Position numbers and translations under genes: made by a program. Below the pieces are notes generated by a model, which saw only the letters and a program-made list of their open reading frames with translations, was not told the origin of the DNA and did not search any database. From positions 1 to 30,687 of the IMG/VR virus record IMGVR_UViG_3300043452_000006: 30,687 nucleotides of DNA; one strand, written 5' to 3'. The DNA is from a virus. Shown here piece after piece: positions 16,308 to 23,265 of this stretch; position 1 is the stretch's first letter, and every line of letters starts with the position of its first letter.

Positions 16308-16483
16308 TTGTTTTTATCCGTCGCGTAGAAACCGGACCCGTTGAATGTCACGGCCCCGAAGCTGTAACTTCGCTTCATAATCTCGCCACATTCTGGGCAA
16401 GTTAAGTTCTGGCTATCGTTTAGGCCCAAAGTTATAGATATGGTTTTGTCACAAACTAGACACGTAAATTCATAGATTGGCAT
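16304..16483 (-). CDS. FmdB-like zinc ribbon protein
   Basis: A 59-residue protein: MPIYEFTCLVC at the start, CPECG in the middle and GSGFYATDKNK at the end. Two CxxC pairs (Cys8/Cys11 and Cys29/Cys32) form a zinc ribbon, and both ends match the FmdB family of small putative regulators. ATG 16483 overlaps the upstream stop by 1 bp and its TGA overlaps the next ATG (ATGA), showing tight coupling. Function in phages is not known. Confidence 0.85.
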   Translation of the reverse strand: MPIYEFTCLVCDKTISITLGLNDSQNLTCPECGEIMKRSYSFGAVTFNGSGFYATDKNK

Positions 16484-17634
16484 TAGAGCTTATACACCGT
16501 CCCCGTAAAATCTTGATCCTTAGCAAGTATAAAAGTTGCCAAGCCTGGTACTGAATCTTCGCCCGTAACCTTTTTCCACCACCCGGAACCGTTGTCAAGG
16601 GTCGGGGCCATCACTAAGAAGCGTGAAGTCCCGCGCGGTGTAGATCCCATTTCGGTTACGCGTAGGTGGTGCCAGTGGCCGTGGACCAATACCGAAGCGT
16701 CTGCCACCGGTTGGCGACCGAACGCTTGTCCGCGCCACCACGTCGCCATTGCGTCTGGCCTTTTAGCCTGGTGGCCGTGAACGATACCCAAAATATGGAA
16801 GCCGTCTCCGAATACGTCAATAGCTAGGCTTTCGTCGTGCGGTTGCGGTTCCAGAAACTTAATTGGTAAGGATAATTCCTTACTTATTCTGGCAAGTTGC
16901 CGGCCAATAAATATGCCCCAGTCGTCGGTTGCTTTACCAATTACTTGTTTACCGATTCTAAATTGGCAATGGTTAGATCCCACCGAAGCGTATGTTACGT
17001 CTGGGACGCGTTCTGCAACTTGCCGAAGCGTCTGATACGCCAGAGTAATGCTCAAATCTACTTGATCCATAATGCTTAGGTCGTTGGTTGCTAGCTGTTG
17101 TAAATCCGCGGCGTTCCCGAAATTCTCGACTGTATCGCCGGTATCTACGAAGATAGCTTTACTAGGCTTCTCCGCCTTTATCTTCTCCATTAGGCGGTAT
17201 TGCATTAGTGATACGCGTTCGATAAGACTTTGGGAATTGCCCCGGTAATCGACTTTTCCTACTTGTAGATCAGACCAAAGAATTACTAGGCATTTCTCCG
17301 TTACCTTCTTAGGCGGTATAACTTTTATCTTATTTTTTGCTTCCGCAAGAAGTAGCGGTAGGTCTATGCCCGCGGCTTTACGCCGGAACGTGAATCTATA
17401 CGAAGTAAGCCACGGCCCTTCTTCGCGTTGTTGCCAACGGGACGTTCTAATAGGCGGAATTACTTCTATACCTTCGGGATCTAGGCCCGCGCTAATTAGA
17501 AATTCGTCAAAGTTAGCCGGTTCTTGTTCGTAGCCCGGCGTGGTCGCGGTGCCTTCGTTGCCGTCAAATTCAATACCTGGGCGGTAAGTCGGCGGCGCGG
17601 TGACTTTAGGCGCTGGTTGCAGATTCTCAAGCAT
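16483..17634 (-). CDS. Metallophosphoesterase (calcineurin-like)
   Basis: A 383-residue protein. After about 110 variable residues it shows the metallophosphoesterase blocks in order: WSDLQVGK (120-127), GDTVENF (166-172), GSNH (219-222), VHGHQ (285-289) and VHGHWHH (317-323). The first block has Gln in place of the usual His. Such proteins in actinophage replication regions are thought to be nucleases or phosphatases; substrate cannot be told. It overlaps the upstream HTH gene by 8 bp. Confidence 0.88.
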   Translation of the reverse strand: MLENLQPAPKVTAPPTYRPGIEFDGNEGTATTPGYEQEPANFDEFLISAGLDPEGIEVIPPIRTSRWQQREEGPWLTSYRFTFRRKAAGIDLPLLLAEAKNKIKVIPPKKVTEKCLVILWSDLQVGKVDYRGNSQSLIERVSLMQYRLMEKIKAEKPSKAIFVDTGDTVENFGNAADLQQLATNDLSIMDQVDLSITLAYQTLRQVAERVPDVTYASVGSNHCQFRIGKQVIGKATDDWGIFIGRQLARISKELSLPIKFLEPQPHDESLAIDVFGDGFHILGIVHGHQAKRPDAMATWWRGQAFGRQPVADASVLVHGHWHHLRVTEMGSTPRGTSRFLVMAPTLDNGSGWWKKVTGEDSVPGLATFILAKDQDFTGTVYKL

Positions 17635-17860
17635 TGCTAAAACACGCGCAATTCTTGAACCGGTGCGATGTAAGCGGTGTATCGCTAATTTGTAGGCCCT
17701 TCTCCGCTAACGCCTTGGATAGTGTCTTTATTGGCCAATTCTGGCTATCGAAAATGGCGGCGGTTAGAATCTCTTGGTCTGATTGGCTTAGTGTTTCCAG
17801 TATTGCGCCAACTTTACAACTTCTCCGGAAAGAAGTAGGCGGCCGTAGATCTTCTAGCAT
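17627..17860 (-). CDS. Small helix-turn-helix protein
   Basis: A 77-residue protein with LSQSDQEILTAAIFDSQNWP, then IKTLSKALAEKGLQISDTPLTSHR, an arrangement seen in small actinophage HTH proteins whose recognition helix ends in an HRxxxC motif. The C-terminal CACF may add metal or disulfide contacts. It lies between a small hypothetical gene and the phosphoesterase gene. Regulatory or DNA-end binding roles are possible. Confidence 0.65.
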   Translation of the reverse strand: MLEDLRPPTSFRRSCKVGAILETLSQSDQEILTAAIFDSQNWPIKTLSKALAEKGLQISDTPLTSHRFKNCACFSNA

Positions 17861-17868
17861 TGGTTCCC

Positions 17869-18075
17869 CTATATCGCTAAATTGTTTTCTTCTTTTAGAA
17901 GTGTTTCCGCTAAATAGTTTAGGGTGCCGTGGCTAAAGTCGCCGTCTATTAGGTGTTCGTCGAAAACATCGGCTAGCTCTTTACGAATAGCGTCCATATC
18001 CGGGGACCATACCAATTTATCGTCCCGTAGTAGATCTATGGCTTGGCGATAGTTTGTTCGTACCCAGTTGCTCAT
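17869..18075 (-). CDS. Hypothetical protein (68 residues)
   Basis: The protein begins MSNWVRTNYRQAIDLLRDDK and is acidic and mostly helical (AIRKELADVFDEHLI, LNYLAETLLKEE). The start at 18075 overlaps the upstream TGA as ATGA, which is preferred over an in-frame upstream start at 18138 that would lie inside the preceding gene. No family recognised. It belongs to a run of small early genes. Confidence 0.7.
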   Translation of the reverse strand: MSNWVRTNYRQAIDLLRDDKLVWSPDMDAIRKELADVFDEHLIDGDFSHGTLNYLAETLLKEENNLAI

Positions 18076-18263
18076 TTTTCTTCTTTCTGGATTAGTTCGA
18101 TTAGGTCGCATAATGCGTAACAAGAAGCGTGGTCGCAACCGTTTTTATGATCGAAGCAAATTCGGTTTTTTGCAAGCTTGATAATGCGTTCACGTTCGGT
18201 TGTAACGCCAATTCCATAAGCGTTATGCGCGTTTGTGTGAATTAGATCTTGTAGGTCGCTCAT
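18072..18263 (-). CDS. Hypothetical protein with Cys/His cluster (63 residues)
   Basis: A 63-residue protein. The second half contains ICFDHKNGCDHASCYALC, with four Cys and two His that could bind zinc. The first half is helical (ERERIIKLAKN). Small proteins of this build are frequent in actinophage early regions. ATGA overlap on both sides. Function unknown. Confidence 0.7.
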   Translation of the reverse strand: MSDLQDLIHTNAHNAYGIGVTTERERIIKLAKNRICFDHKNGCDHASCYALCDLIELIQKEEK

Positions 18264-18568
18264 TCTTCGCCTACTTCGTCGGCCACCTGGACCATTGGTA
18301 CTAGCGGTACGTTTATCCCGCGCATACGTTCGTTCTTTAGGTGACTTGCTAGCGACCGGATTTTACCAAGCCGGAACCCGGACCAACGGCGGTCGTCGGT
18401 TTCTACGATTGGCGCGGCCATTAGTCCAAGCTCTAAGAAACGCGCTACGGCCTTTGGTGATCTATCCAAGCGCTTCACCTGGTAGATAATCCCTAGCTTG
18501 TCGAATTCCTTCTTGGTCTGGTTGCATTGCACGCAATTTGGTTTTTCCCACAACGTGATCTTTACCAT
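18260..18568 (-). CDS. nrdH: NrdH-like glutaredoxin
   Basis: A 102-residue thioredoxin-fold protein with the NrdH redox motif Cys12-Val-Gln-Cys15 in KPNCVQCNQTKKEFDKLGI, then the cis-Pro segment AAPIVETDD and WSGFRLGKI. NrdH donates electrons to class Ib ribonucleotide reductase, widespread in Actinobacteria. No phage-encoded reductase is present here, so it presumably feeds the host enzyme to raise dNTP supply. The C-terminal 25 residues extend beyond the usual length. Confidence 0.9.
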   Translation of the reverse strand: MVKITLWEKPNCVQCNQTKKEFDKLGIIYQVKRLDRSPKAVARFLELGLMAAPIVETDDRRWSGFRLGKIRSLASHLKNERMRGINVPLVPMVQVADEVGEE

Positions 18569-18765
18569 TCGCCACCGCCTAGATTGTGAATAGCCTTAGC
18601 GATACCGGGTTGGTCGCGCTTAGCGGCTTGATCGTGCAAAATGCGTAGTTGCGTGATAGTCGATTCGCGGTTTAGTTGAGTGCCGTAGCGCATACCTAGG
18701 TTGTAATCTTCGTCTAGTTCGCGTGCAAAAAATGCTTCGGCCAGTAGCCTAGCTAGTTGTTTCAT
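18562..18765 (-). CDS. Hypothetical protein (67 residues)
   Basis: A short helical protein starting MKQLARLLAEAFFARELDED, with no recognised motif and no membrane segment. It overlaps neighbours on both sides by 7 and 17 bp. Overlaps and codon use match the surrounding early genes, so it is probably real. Confidence 0.65.
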   Translation of the reverse strand: MKQLARLLAEAFFARELDEDYNLGMRYGTQLNRESTITQLRILHDQAAKRDQPGIAKAIHNLGGGEW

Positions 18766-18958
18766 TCTCTCCCCTTAGTTCTTTGGCCGCCCAACGTAGC
18801 GTTTCGGCTTCGCTGGTCTGGCCCTGGTTATGTAGTTCGTTAGATAGTTCGTCTAGTAGGTTGGACGCGGCTTCGAAGCCACGGTTCCATACGATTAGTT
18901 CCAGCGCTTCGATAGCGTTGCTAATAGCGCCTTTTATTTGTTCGCTTGGATTGCTCAT
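18749..18958 (-). CDS. Hypothetical helical protein (69 residues)
   Basis: An acidic, probably all-helical protein (MSNPSEQIKGAISNAIEALE, then LLDELSNELHNQG). No family recognised. It starts by 4-bp overlap with the winged-helix gene, so it is translationally coupled to it. Confidence 0.65.
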   Translation of the reverse strand: MSNPSEQIKGAISNAIEALELIVWNRGFEAASNLLDELSNELHNQGQTSEAETLRWAAKELRGENETTS

Positions 18959-19254
18959 AGGTTGGCCCAGTCCACGTCCCAGACAATGGAATTTCTGCCC
19001 GAAGTCATTTTTACGCGGTCCCCGGTGTCGATAATCTTTCCGGACGCGACTAATTCCGACCGGCGGGATCTAATGCCACTATCGCTGGCGTACTTCTTGT
19101 TTTCATACCGCCAAGCGCGGATTAGGGCTTCGTCATTCATTGGGCCGTATTCGCGGAATAGGTAAAGAATGATTGCGTACGACCCGGCTAGGCCAGATAC
19201 CGACGCGGCGGCTTCGTGCGATGTAATTGGATCTAGTGTTCTAGTGTGTGGCAT
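18955..19254 (-). CDS. Winged-helix DNA-binding protein
   Basis: A 99-residue protein resembling phage winged-helix proteins: an N-terminal DPITSHEAAASV, a helix YAIILYLFREYGPMNDEALI, then IRSRRSELVASGKIIDTGDRVKM as recognition helix and wing, ending in NSIVWDV. The RxRRSELVxxG pattern is common in actinophage regulators acting on early or replication genes. A GGAGG stretch lies just ahead of the start (19259-19263). Confidence 0.75.
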   Translation of the reverse strand: MPHTRTLDPITSHEAAASVSGLAGSYAIILYLFREYGPMNDEALIRAWRYENKKYASDSGIRSRRSELVASGKIIDTGDRVKMTSGRNSIVWDVDWANL

Positions 19255-19263
19255 TTTTCCTCC

Positions 19264-19407
19264 TTAGCTAAATAGATAGTCGAAGTAAGCGATAAGTACC
19301 GGCCATACGGCCTGGAGAATTGTGCGGTGTAGATCGCCAACAAATACGGCGATAGCGCCTAGCAATACAACGGTAACGAATACCGCGTCTTTAGTTCTTG
19401 TAGTCAT
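19264..19407 (-). CDS. Small membrane protein (47 residues)
   Basis: ATG 19407 to TAA 19264. The product MTTRTKDAVFVTVVLLGAIA continues with another hydrophobic stretch, WPVLIAYFDYLF. It has one clear membrane helix and a second hydrophobic patch. It starts by ATGA overlap with the upstream 56-residue gene, which supports it as real. Function unknown; superinfection exclusion or membrane anchoring are guesses. Confidence 0.65.
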   Translation of the reverse strand: MTTRTKDAVFVTVVLLGAIAVFVGDLHRTILQAVWPVLIAYFDYLFS

Positions 19408-19574
19408 TTGGCACCTAGCTTTAGCTGGGCATATTCTTCTTGCAGACTTGCTATTAGTTTGTTGGTAGCCTCAATGTCTGCTGGATTCTTTTTGTAAACA
19501 AGGCTTGCTTCTAGCGATCTAATTGTCGCCCAGATTACTTCTAAGTTGAACTTTTTTCTTGCTAGTGCGTTCAT
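19404..19574 (-). CDS. Hypothetical helical protein (56 residues)
   Basis: ATG 19574 with AGGGGAAA about 8 nt upstream, stop 19404. The product begins MNALARKKFNLEVIWATIRS and continues as a charged helix (LIASLQEEYAQLKLGAK), a likely coiled coil. It is the first gene after a good promoter and therefore leads an early operon. No family recognised. Confidence 0.7.
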   Translation of the reverse strand: MNALARKKFNLEVIWATIRSLEASLVYKKNPADIEATNKLIASLQEEYAQLKLGAK

Positions 19575-19603
19575 TTGATTTCCCCTTCGTTTTGAACACT
19601 TTT

Positions 19604-19633
19604 AGAATACAAGATTTCGAAATGAACGCGCAA
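19604..19633 (-). promoter_or_regulatory. Sigma-70 type promoter for the small early operon
   Basis: On the minus strand TTGCGC (19633-19628) and TATTCT (19609-19604) are separated by 18 nt; TTG adjoins the -10 box. The start codon of the 56-residue gene is 30 nt further on, with a ribosome-binding site between. Confidence 0.6.
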
Positions 19634-19668
19634 GTTTTATTAGCGTGTTAGATAACGGTTTCATAACG

Positions 19669-20066
19669 CTAAATTGCGGTTATTGTTACTTCCGCGCCGG
19701 ACCATTCCGGGTTATAGATCTTGGTTGCGTAGACTTCGACAACCTGGCTATCGTCGCCCCAGACAACTTGCGATTGCCCGATACCGTCCAATAATCCGCG
19801 TAACAATTTATCTACACGTCGGGCGGGACTATTGGCCACGCCCGTTTTGTCTCACTAACTGTTTTTGGTCTAAGTAGGTGAAAGACGACTTCGACCCGTA
19901 CCGGGCCAAGTAGTAATTGGTGATCTTCTTTTACTTCCGCCAAGCACGTGTCGGCAATGGCTTTACGCCAAACTTTTAGATTCTTACCGGCGGCTTCGAC
20001 TATGCGGCCATTGTAAACACGCTTGGATCCTTGGCTAGTCGGTGTGCCACTAATCCTTATCTGCAC
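19669..20066 (-). pseudogene. rusA: RusA-like Holliday junction resolvase, frameshifted
   Basis: Two frames together make one RusA-type resolvase of about 132 residues. The first (GTG 20066 to TAG 19812) carries TSQGSKRVYNG, FHLLRPKT and ends PPDV. The second (-1 phase, to TAG 19669) continues VDKLLRGLLDGI, DDSQVVE and the usual C-terminus. Family members read PDVDKL here, two of the three catalytic Asp; the phage has an extra GT (GACGTGTAGAT). The break is thus at the active site. It may be a true mutation, a sequencing error, or a rescue by -1 slip at GTG, though no slippery heptamer is present. RusA resolves junctions formed by the phage recombinase. Confidence 0.75.
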
Positions 20067-20208
20067 GGTTCCAACCGACGACCACGGCGATAAACAATAG
20101 GGCGCTAAACACAAACCCTAGAACCTGGGTTACTGGTTCGGCTTGTAGGGCTAGTAACGCGAACGTTACGGCCATTGTTAAAACCAGAACGTTAGAAACC
20201 AGCTTCAT
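20050..20208 (-). CDS. Small membrane protein (52 residues)
   Basis: ATG 20208 overlaps the stop of the SSB gene (TAATG). The product MKLVSNVLVLTMAVTFALLA has two hydrophobic segments separated by QAEPVTQ and ends WNRADKD. Longer in-frame starts to 20379 lie inside the SSB gene and give a non-protein-like Arg-rich stretch, so are rejected. Function unknown. Confidence 0.7.
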   Translation of the reverse strand: MKLVSNVLVLTMAVTFALLALQAEPVTQVLGFVFSALLFIAVVVGWNRADKD

Positions 20209-20483
20209 TAGAACGGTGCGTCGGCGGTAGAGATAAGCGCATTGTTTACGTGGATAGCCGCGATTTTCTTTGGCTGGTTGTCGCGCCCGGTAAATTCCTC
20301 TAGCTTTACGCTTAGATCGCCGGCAATAGAAACAATGTCGCCTTCGGCTACGGTTTCTTTGCTCCAAACGGTGTACCAAGTCTTGCGTTCTTCGCCTTTG
20401 TAAAAGGTAGTCTCGCTAGCCTTGAATCCGTATCCTGGGATAAGGCGTTCTACGCGTGCCGATTCGATTTCGATACTTGCCAT
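20208..20483 (-). CDS. ssb: Single-stranded DNA-binding protein (short OB fold)
   Basis: A 91-residue protein with an OB-fold pattern: TWYTVWSKETVAEGDIVSIAGDLSVKLEEF and KIAAIHVNNALI. It ends in ADAPF, like the acidic, Pro-Phe tip by which SSB proteins recruit partners. It is shorter than cellular SSB (about 110 residues of fold plus tail). It would coat single strands during replication and recombination. Neighbouring genes are the replication initiator and resolvase, which fits. Confidence 0.75.
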   Translation of the reverse strand: MASIEIESARVERLIPGYGFKASETTFYKGEERKTWYTVWSKETVAEGDIVSIAGDLSVKLEEFTGRDNQPKKIAAIHVNNALISTADAPF

Positions 20484-20517
20484 TAGATAATTCCTTAGTT
20501 GTAGGTTGGGTTTCAGT

Positions 20518-20769
20518 TTACGCTACGGGTCCGACGTGTTCAACATTTACGCAGTCGGCGTTTCCGCAAGATCTGCTACCTGGTAAAACTTCGTTTCCGT
20601 CGTCGTAAACCGGTGTGATTTGGTCCAAGTCGAAGTTACCGTGCCACGGCAAACATTCGCCTATTCGTTGTTGCTTTCGCGTTCTGCACGAAGCGCATAG
20701 TTCTTGGTTCTTCCGAGACGCGTTTACTTCCCATAGAATCCCGCACCGGGTGCAAAACTGATCTGCCAC
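20518..20769 (-). CDS. Zinc-binding protein with HNH-like C-terminus
   Basis: An 83-residue protein. FCTRCG and LCASCRTRK form a zinc ribbon, and SCGNADCVNVEHV resembles the Cys...Cys-Val-Asn...His end of small HNH/His-Me nucleases. CLPWHGNFD in the middle could supply the other part of the site. Whether it cuts DNA is unclear; a structural zinc protein is equally possible. It lies 4 bp after the initiator gene. Confidence 0.65.
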   Translation of the reverse strand: MADQFCTRCGILWEVNASRKNQELCASCRTRKQQRIGECLPWHGNFDLDQITPVYDDGNEVLPGSRSCGNADCVNVEHVGPVA

Positions 20770-20773
20770 GGCA

Positions 20774-21547
20774 TTAGTTTAGTGATTTTGAACACGGGGC
20801 GCATAATGCAAGATTCTTACCGTGTCCGCAATACACCGGCCCAGTTGCTTTTTCCGCTTGTTGGCGTTGTTGCTCTAGATATTCACGGGACGCGGCTAAT
20901 TCTTTTTCACGGCGTACGCGGGCGCGGTCTGCCGCTTCCGATTGTGGCGCTGGATTGGCGGCATTCTCCCAGCTATCAGCATTTAGCCAAGTTGCCGGAT
21001 ACTTCGTAAAGTCCGGGTTGCGCGCTGGATCGTTGCGATAAGCAATTACACCGGCCATAACATCTTCGAACGTGGTTCGGCTTAGGGCCGACTTGAAAGC
21101 CCTAAACGCTTTTGCCTTATCCAGCTTCCGGGGATATGCGTTCCAGAATTCTTCGAATAACGCGTTAATGTTTTTCTTCACTTGTTCTTCTTTATCTATG
21201 TTCTTCTTAGGGGTCGGATTTTCCGACGGCGGATTTTCCGACGACGGGTAATCCGTAGGGTCGTGCGTAACCCAGATTGCTTCGCCAAACTTTCCGTCTA
21301 GGTTCACTTGCGAACGGCTTAGATAGCCATACTTCTCTAGCTCACTTATTGCCGTTCTAATAGCGTCGCGGCCTTCTTGGTTATGGTCGGCTAGCGAAGC
21401 AATGCTTAGGCTCCAACCGCTGGCATGGCTCATTACTAAAGCCAATAGTCCGCGGGCCTTAAAACTAAGCCTGGTATCCCGCAACCATTCGTTAGGTATC
21501 TGGGTAAAGTGATCGTCGAACGCGTGGTGGCCGCGAATTAGTGGCAT
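20774..21547 (-). CDS. Replication initiator-like helix-turn-helix protein
   Basis: A 257-residue protein. Residues 15-95 are a winged helix (TQIPNEWLRDTRLSFKARG, AIRTAISELEKYGYLSR) as in phage replication initiators. After a Pro/Ser linker, residues 130-195 have FEEFWNAYPRKLDKAKAFRAF and YPATWLNADSWE, the C-terminal block of many phage O-like replisome organisers. The tail has CGHGKNLALCAPC, a possible zinc knuckle. It probably binds the origin and loads the host helicase. No phage polymerase, helicase or primase was found. Confidence 0.85.
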   Translation of the reverse strand: MPLIRGHHAFDDHFTQIPNEWLRDTRLSFKARGLLALVMSHASGWSLSIASLADHNQEGRDAIRTAISELEKYGYLSRSQVNLDGKFGEAIWVTHDPTDYPSSENPPSENPTPKKNIDKEEQVKKNINALFEEFWNAYPRKLDKAKAFRAFKSALSRTTFEDVMAGVIAYRNDPARNPDFTKYPATWLNADSWENAANPAPQSEAADRARVRREKELAASREYLEQQRQQAEKATGPVYCGHGKNLALCAPCSKSLN

Positions 21548-21558
21548 AGTTGCTAGCC

Positions 21559-21768
21559 CTATTTCACTAAGCGCTCACGTCGCGAATATTCCTTATAGGC
21601 TTCGCGCGCCAAGTAATCCCTGGAACCAGCGGACCAGCGCCCGGCGTGAAAATAGATTTGCTTTAGTTCTTCGGCTAGATCTAGTTTGTGTTCGGTCGTA
21701 ATAACCCGGTACGGCGATTGCTCAATAGCCCGATTTCTCGCGTCTTTGGCTATCAGTTCTATATCCAT
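21559..21768 (-). CDS. Hypothetical protein (69 residues)
   Basis: A charged, helical protein (MDIELIAKDARNRAIEQSPY, then LAREAYKEYSRRERLVK). No recognised family or motif. It sits between the HNH and initiator genes with short gaps (8 and 11 bp), as expected for an operon member. Confidence 0.65.
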   Translation of the reverse strand: MDIELIAKDARNRAIEQSPYRVITTEHKLDLAEELKQIYFHAGRWSAGSRDYLAREAYKEYSRRERLVK

Positions 21769-21776
21769 TTATTCCC

Positions 21777-22115
21777 CTAAATTAGAAATTGCGGCGGGGT
21801 CGTCTCTATCTTGTCCCCGTTGTCGGTAATCATAAACCACCGACGGGATACTTTGTCAAATACTGGCGTGTCGAAATTGTCCCATTGGCCTAGCTTGTGG
21901 CCGTAGTCGCGCGCCTGGCTAGCAATGGTCGCGTCCGACTCCATAGCGCCGTTGTAAGCCGAACAAACCAGAATTAGGTTAGATAACTTGTCCAACAACT
22001 TAGAACCGCCCATAGCGCGATTACGGCGGTGGTGCGGCACTAGGTCGTTAGTCTGCCCGCAATGGTAACAATGCGTATCCCGGTCGCGTAGTTGTTGGAT
22101 TAGCTTAGGCTTCAT
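21777..22115 (-). CDS. HNH endonuclease (early module)
   Basis: A 112-residue protein: HCYHCG zinc pair, then LVPHHRRNRAMGGSKLLDKLSNLILVCSAYN as the HNH core, in which the terminal His of the motif is replaced by Tyr-Asn (usual form C-x-x-H/N). The C-terminal 40 residues (FDTPVFDKVSRRWFMIT) look like a small beta extension. It may be a phage nuclease acting in recombination or host DNA breakdown; a homing type is less likely because it does not interrupt a gene. Confidence 0.85.
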   Translation of the reverse strand: MKPKLIQQLRDRDTHCYHCGQTNDLVPHHRRNRAMGGSKLLDKLSNLILVCSAYNGAMESDATIASQARDYGHKLGQWDNFDTPVFDKVSRRWFMITDNGDKIETTPPQFLI

Positions 22116-22118
22116 AAC

Positions 22119-22445
22119 CTAAAGTCTAGTTTCCACGCCTATTAGTTTCGCCTGGGTAGCCAATGCCATAAGCGCCGATTCTAGGCTTTTTATCTTTACC
22201 TTGATTCGGTTGGCTTCGGCTTTCCTAAGGTCGCGTTGTAGCCGTGCGTCGGCGCTCTCTAGCCGGGCTAGCGCGGTGCGGTCGGCCACGGTGCCTTCGT
22301 TCTTGATAAACGACCTTTGTTCAACTAGATCCAGCGCGTGTTCGGCTTCGGCTAACGCAACTTCGGCCGCAAAAAGCGCTTCAACGCCCCGGCGATTCTC
22401 CGCCGTTAGTTGGCTTAGTTGTTCGGTTATCTCCGATAGAAGCAT
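22119..22445 (-). CDS. Coiled-coil protein next to recombination genes
   Basis: A 108-residue Ala/Glu/Leu-rich protein that looks like one continuous coiled coil (FAAEVALAEAEHALDLVEQR and RLQRDLRKAEANRIKVKIKS). AGAGGG precedes the ATG by 6-7 nt. Proteins of this build are common beside annealing proteins in actinophages, but their role is unknown. Confidence 0.7.
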   Translation of the reverse strand: MLLSEITEQLSQLTAENRRGVEALFAAEVALAEAEHALDLVEQRSFIKNEGTVADRTALARLESADARLQRDLRKAEANRIKVKIKSLESALMALATQAKLIGVETRL

Positions 22446-22578
22446 ATAAACCCTCTAGGTGAAAGATTAGTTCGCGGGACCAAAACGCTTTTAGCGGGAC
22501 GTTATTTGTTTCTTGCGATACGCGGGTTGCTTCTTCTAGCTCCCGTATCTTCGCTTCCAGTATCAAGTGATCCCGCAA
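22381..22578 (-). CDS. Possible small overlapping gene (65 residues)
   Basis: This frame fills the 56-bp gap between the annealing protein gene and the coiled-coil gene but overlaps both (77 and 65 bp). The product (ILEAKIRELEEATRVSQETN, then FWSRELIFHLEGLYASI) looks protein-like. Starts are TTG at 22578 or 22566, with no strong ribosome-binding site. It may be real or a by-chance frame. Confidence 0.4.
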   Translation of the reverse strand: MRDHLILEAKIRELEEATRVSQETNNVPLKAFWSRELIFHLEGLYASIGDNRTTKPTNGGESPGR

Positions 22579-23071
22579 TTTGCTTTAACTCCTCTAAAAC
22601 TTCCGGCCGTGCGCCGTCCGCCTTGGCTTTAGTGTATAGCTTCCGTAGTTCTGCCACGTCGGTAATGCCCTTGGCAATTTCTAGGTAGTCCGTTGCTTGT
22701 TGCGCAACACGCGCTACTTTTTCCATTTCCTCCCGCGAAGCTAGCGTGTTCGGATCCTTATTCATTGCGTACCCGATTGCCATTAGTGCGCGCCCAATGG
22801 CCGACGTTTCCGCATTAGGTAGCGGGGCTACATTATTTGCGCCGCCGGTGCCTTCGGTTTCGCTAGCGTAGCCGGTGCCTTTTGCTAGCTTGTTAGCCTG
22901 GTCGCCCGCGTCTAGGTAAATAGTGGCCTTTACGACCCAAGTTCTAGCGCCGGTAAAAGTTTCGTAGGTGTTTACCCATTTAGTCACAATGCGGCCGTCC
23001 GGGTGGTCTTTATGAAATTGGGCTAAGCGCTCCGCAACGGTTGCGTACGCTTCCAAGTCATACTTCGGCAT
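22502..23071 (-). CDS. Putative single-strand annealing recombinase
   Basis: A 189-residue protein: AERLAQFHKDHPDGRI at the start, WVVKATIYLDAGD in a beta region, and PLPNAETSAIGRALMAIGYAM, a block typical of actinophage ERF/Rad52-like annealing proteins. The C-terminus is helical and charged. It is one small gene downstream of a YqaJ-type exonuclease; exonuclease plus annealing protein form the standard phage recombination pair. Family assignment is from pattern and context, so alternative DNA-binding roles remain. Confidence 0.7.
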   Translation of the reverse strand: MPKYDLEAYATVAERLAQFHKDHPDGRIVTKWVNTYETFTGARTWVVKATIYLDAGDQANKLAKGTGYASETEGTGGANNVAPLPNAETSAIGRALMAIGYAMNKDPNTLASREEMEKVARVAQQATDYLEIAKGITDVAELRKLYTKAKADGARPEVLEELKQIAGSLDTGSEDTGARRSNPRIARNK

Positions 23072-23264
23072 TATCTTCTTCTTCCTCGTCTATAAACTTC
23101 CAACCGTCACTAACCCACAAACTAACATCTAGCCCGTGAATGTAGATCTGCCTAAGTTGGCGGTGGTCGTCTAGCACTAAGCCCGCGACCCGGCCACTAA
23201 CTACGATATGAGTATCCCCAGTCTCTTTTACCAGCGATACGTCGTCCCCAAGTAAAACGTGCAT
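23058..23264 (-). CDS. Hypothetical beta-rich protein (68 residues)
   Basis: A short protein (MHVLLGDDVSLVKETGDTHI, then VAGLVLDDHRQLRQIYIHG) ending in a run of Glu. It looks like a small beta barrel. It lies between exonuclease (1-bp gap) and annealing protein genes (14-bp overlap), so is part of the recombination operon. Function unknown. Confidence 0.65.
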   Translation of the reverse strand: MHVLLGDDVSLVKETGDTHIVVSGRVAGLVLDDHRQLRQIYIHGLDVSLWVSDGWKFIDEEEEDNAEV

Positions 23265-23265
23265 T

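Noticed and set aside
20209-20379. Upstream extension of the 52-residue membrane protein
   Set aside because: The extra residues are an Arg/Cys-rich reading of the SSB gene in another frame; ATG 20208 overlaps the SSB stop in the normal way.
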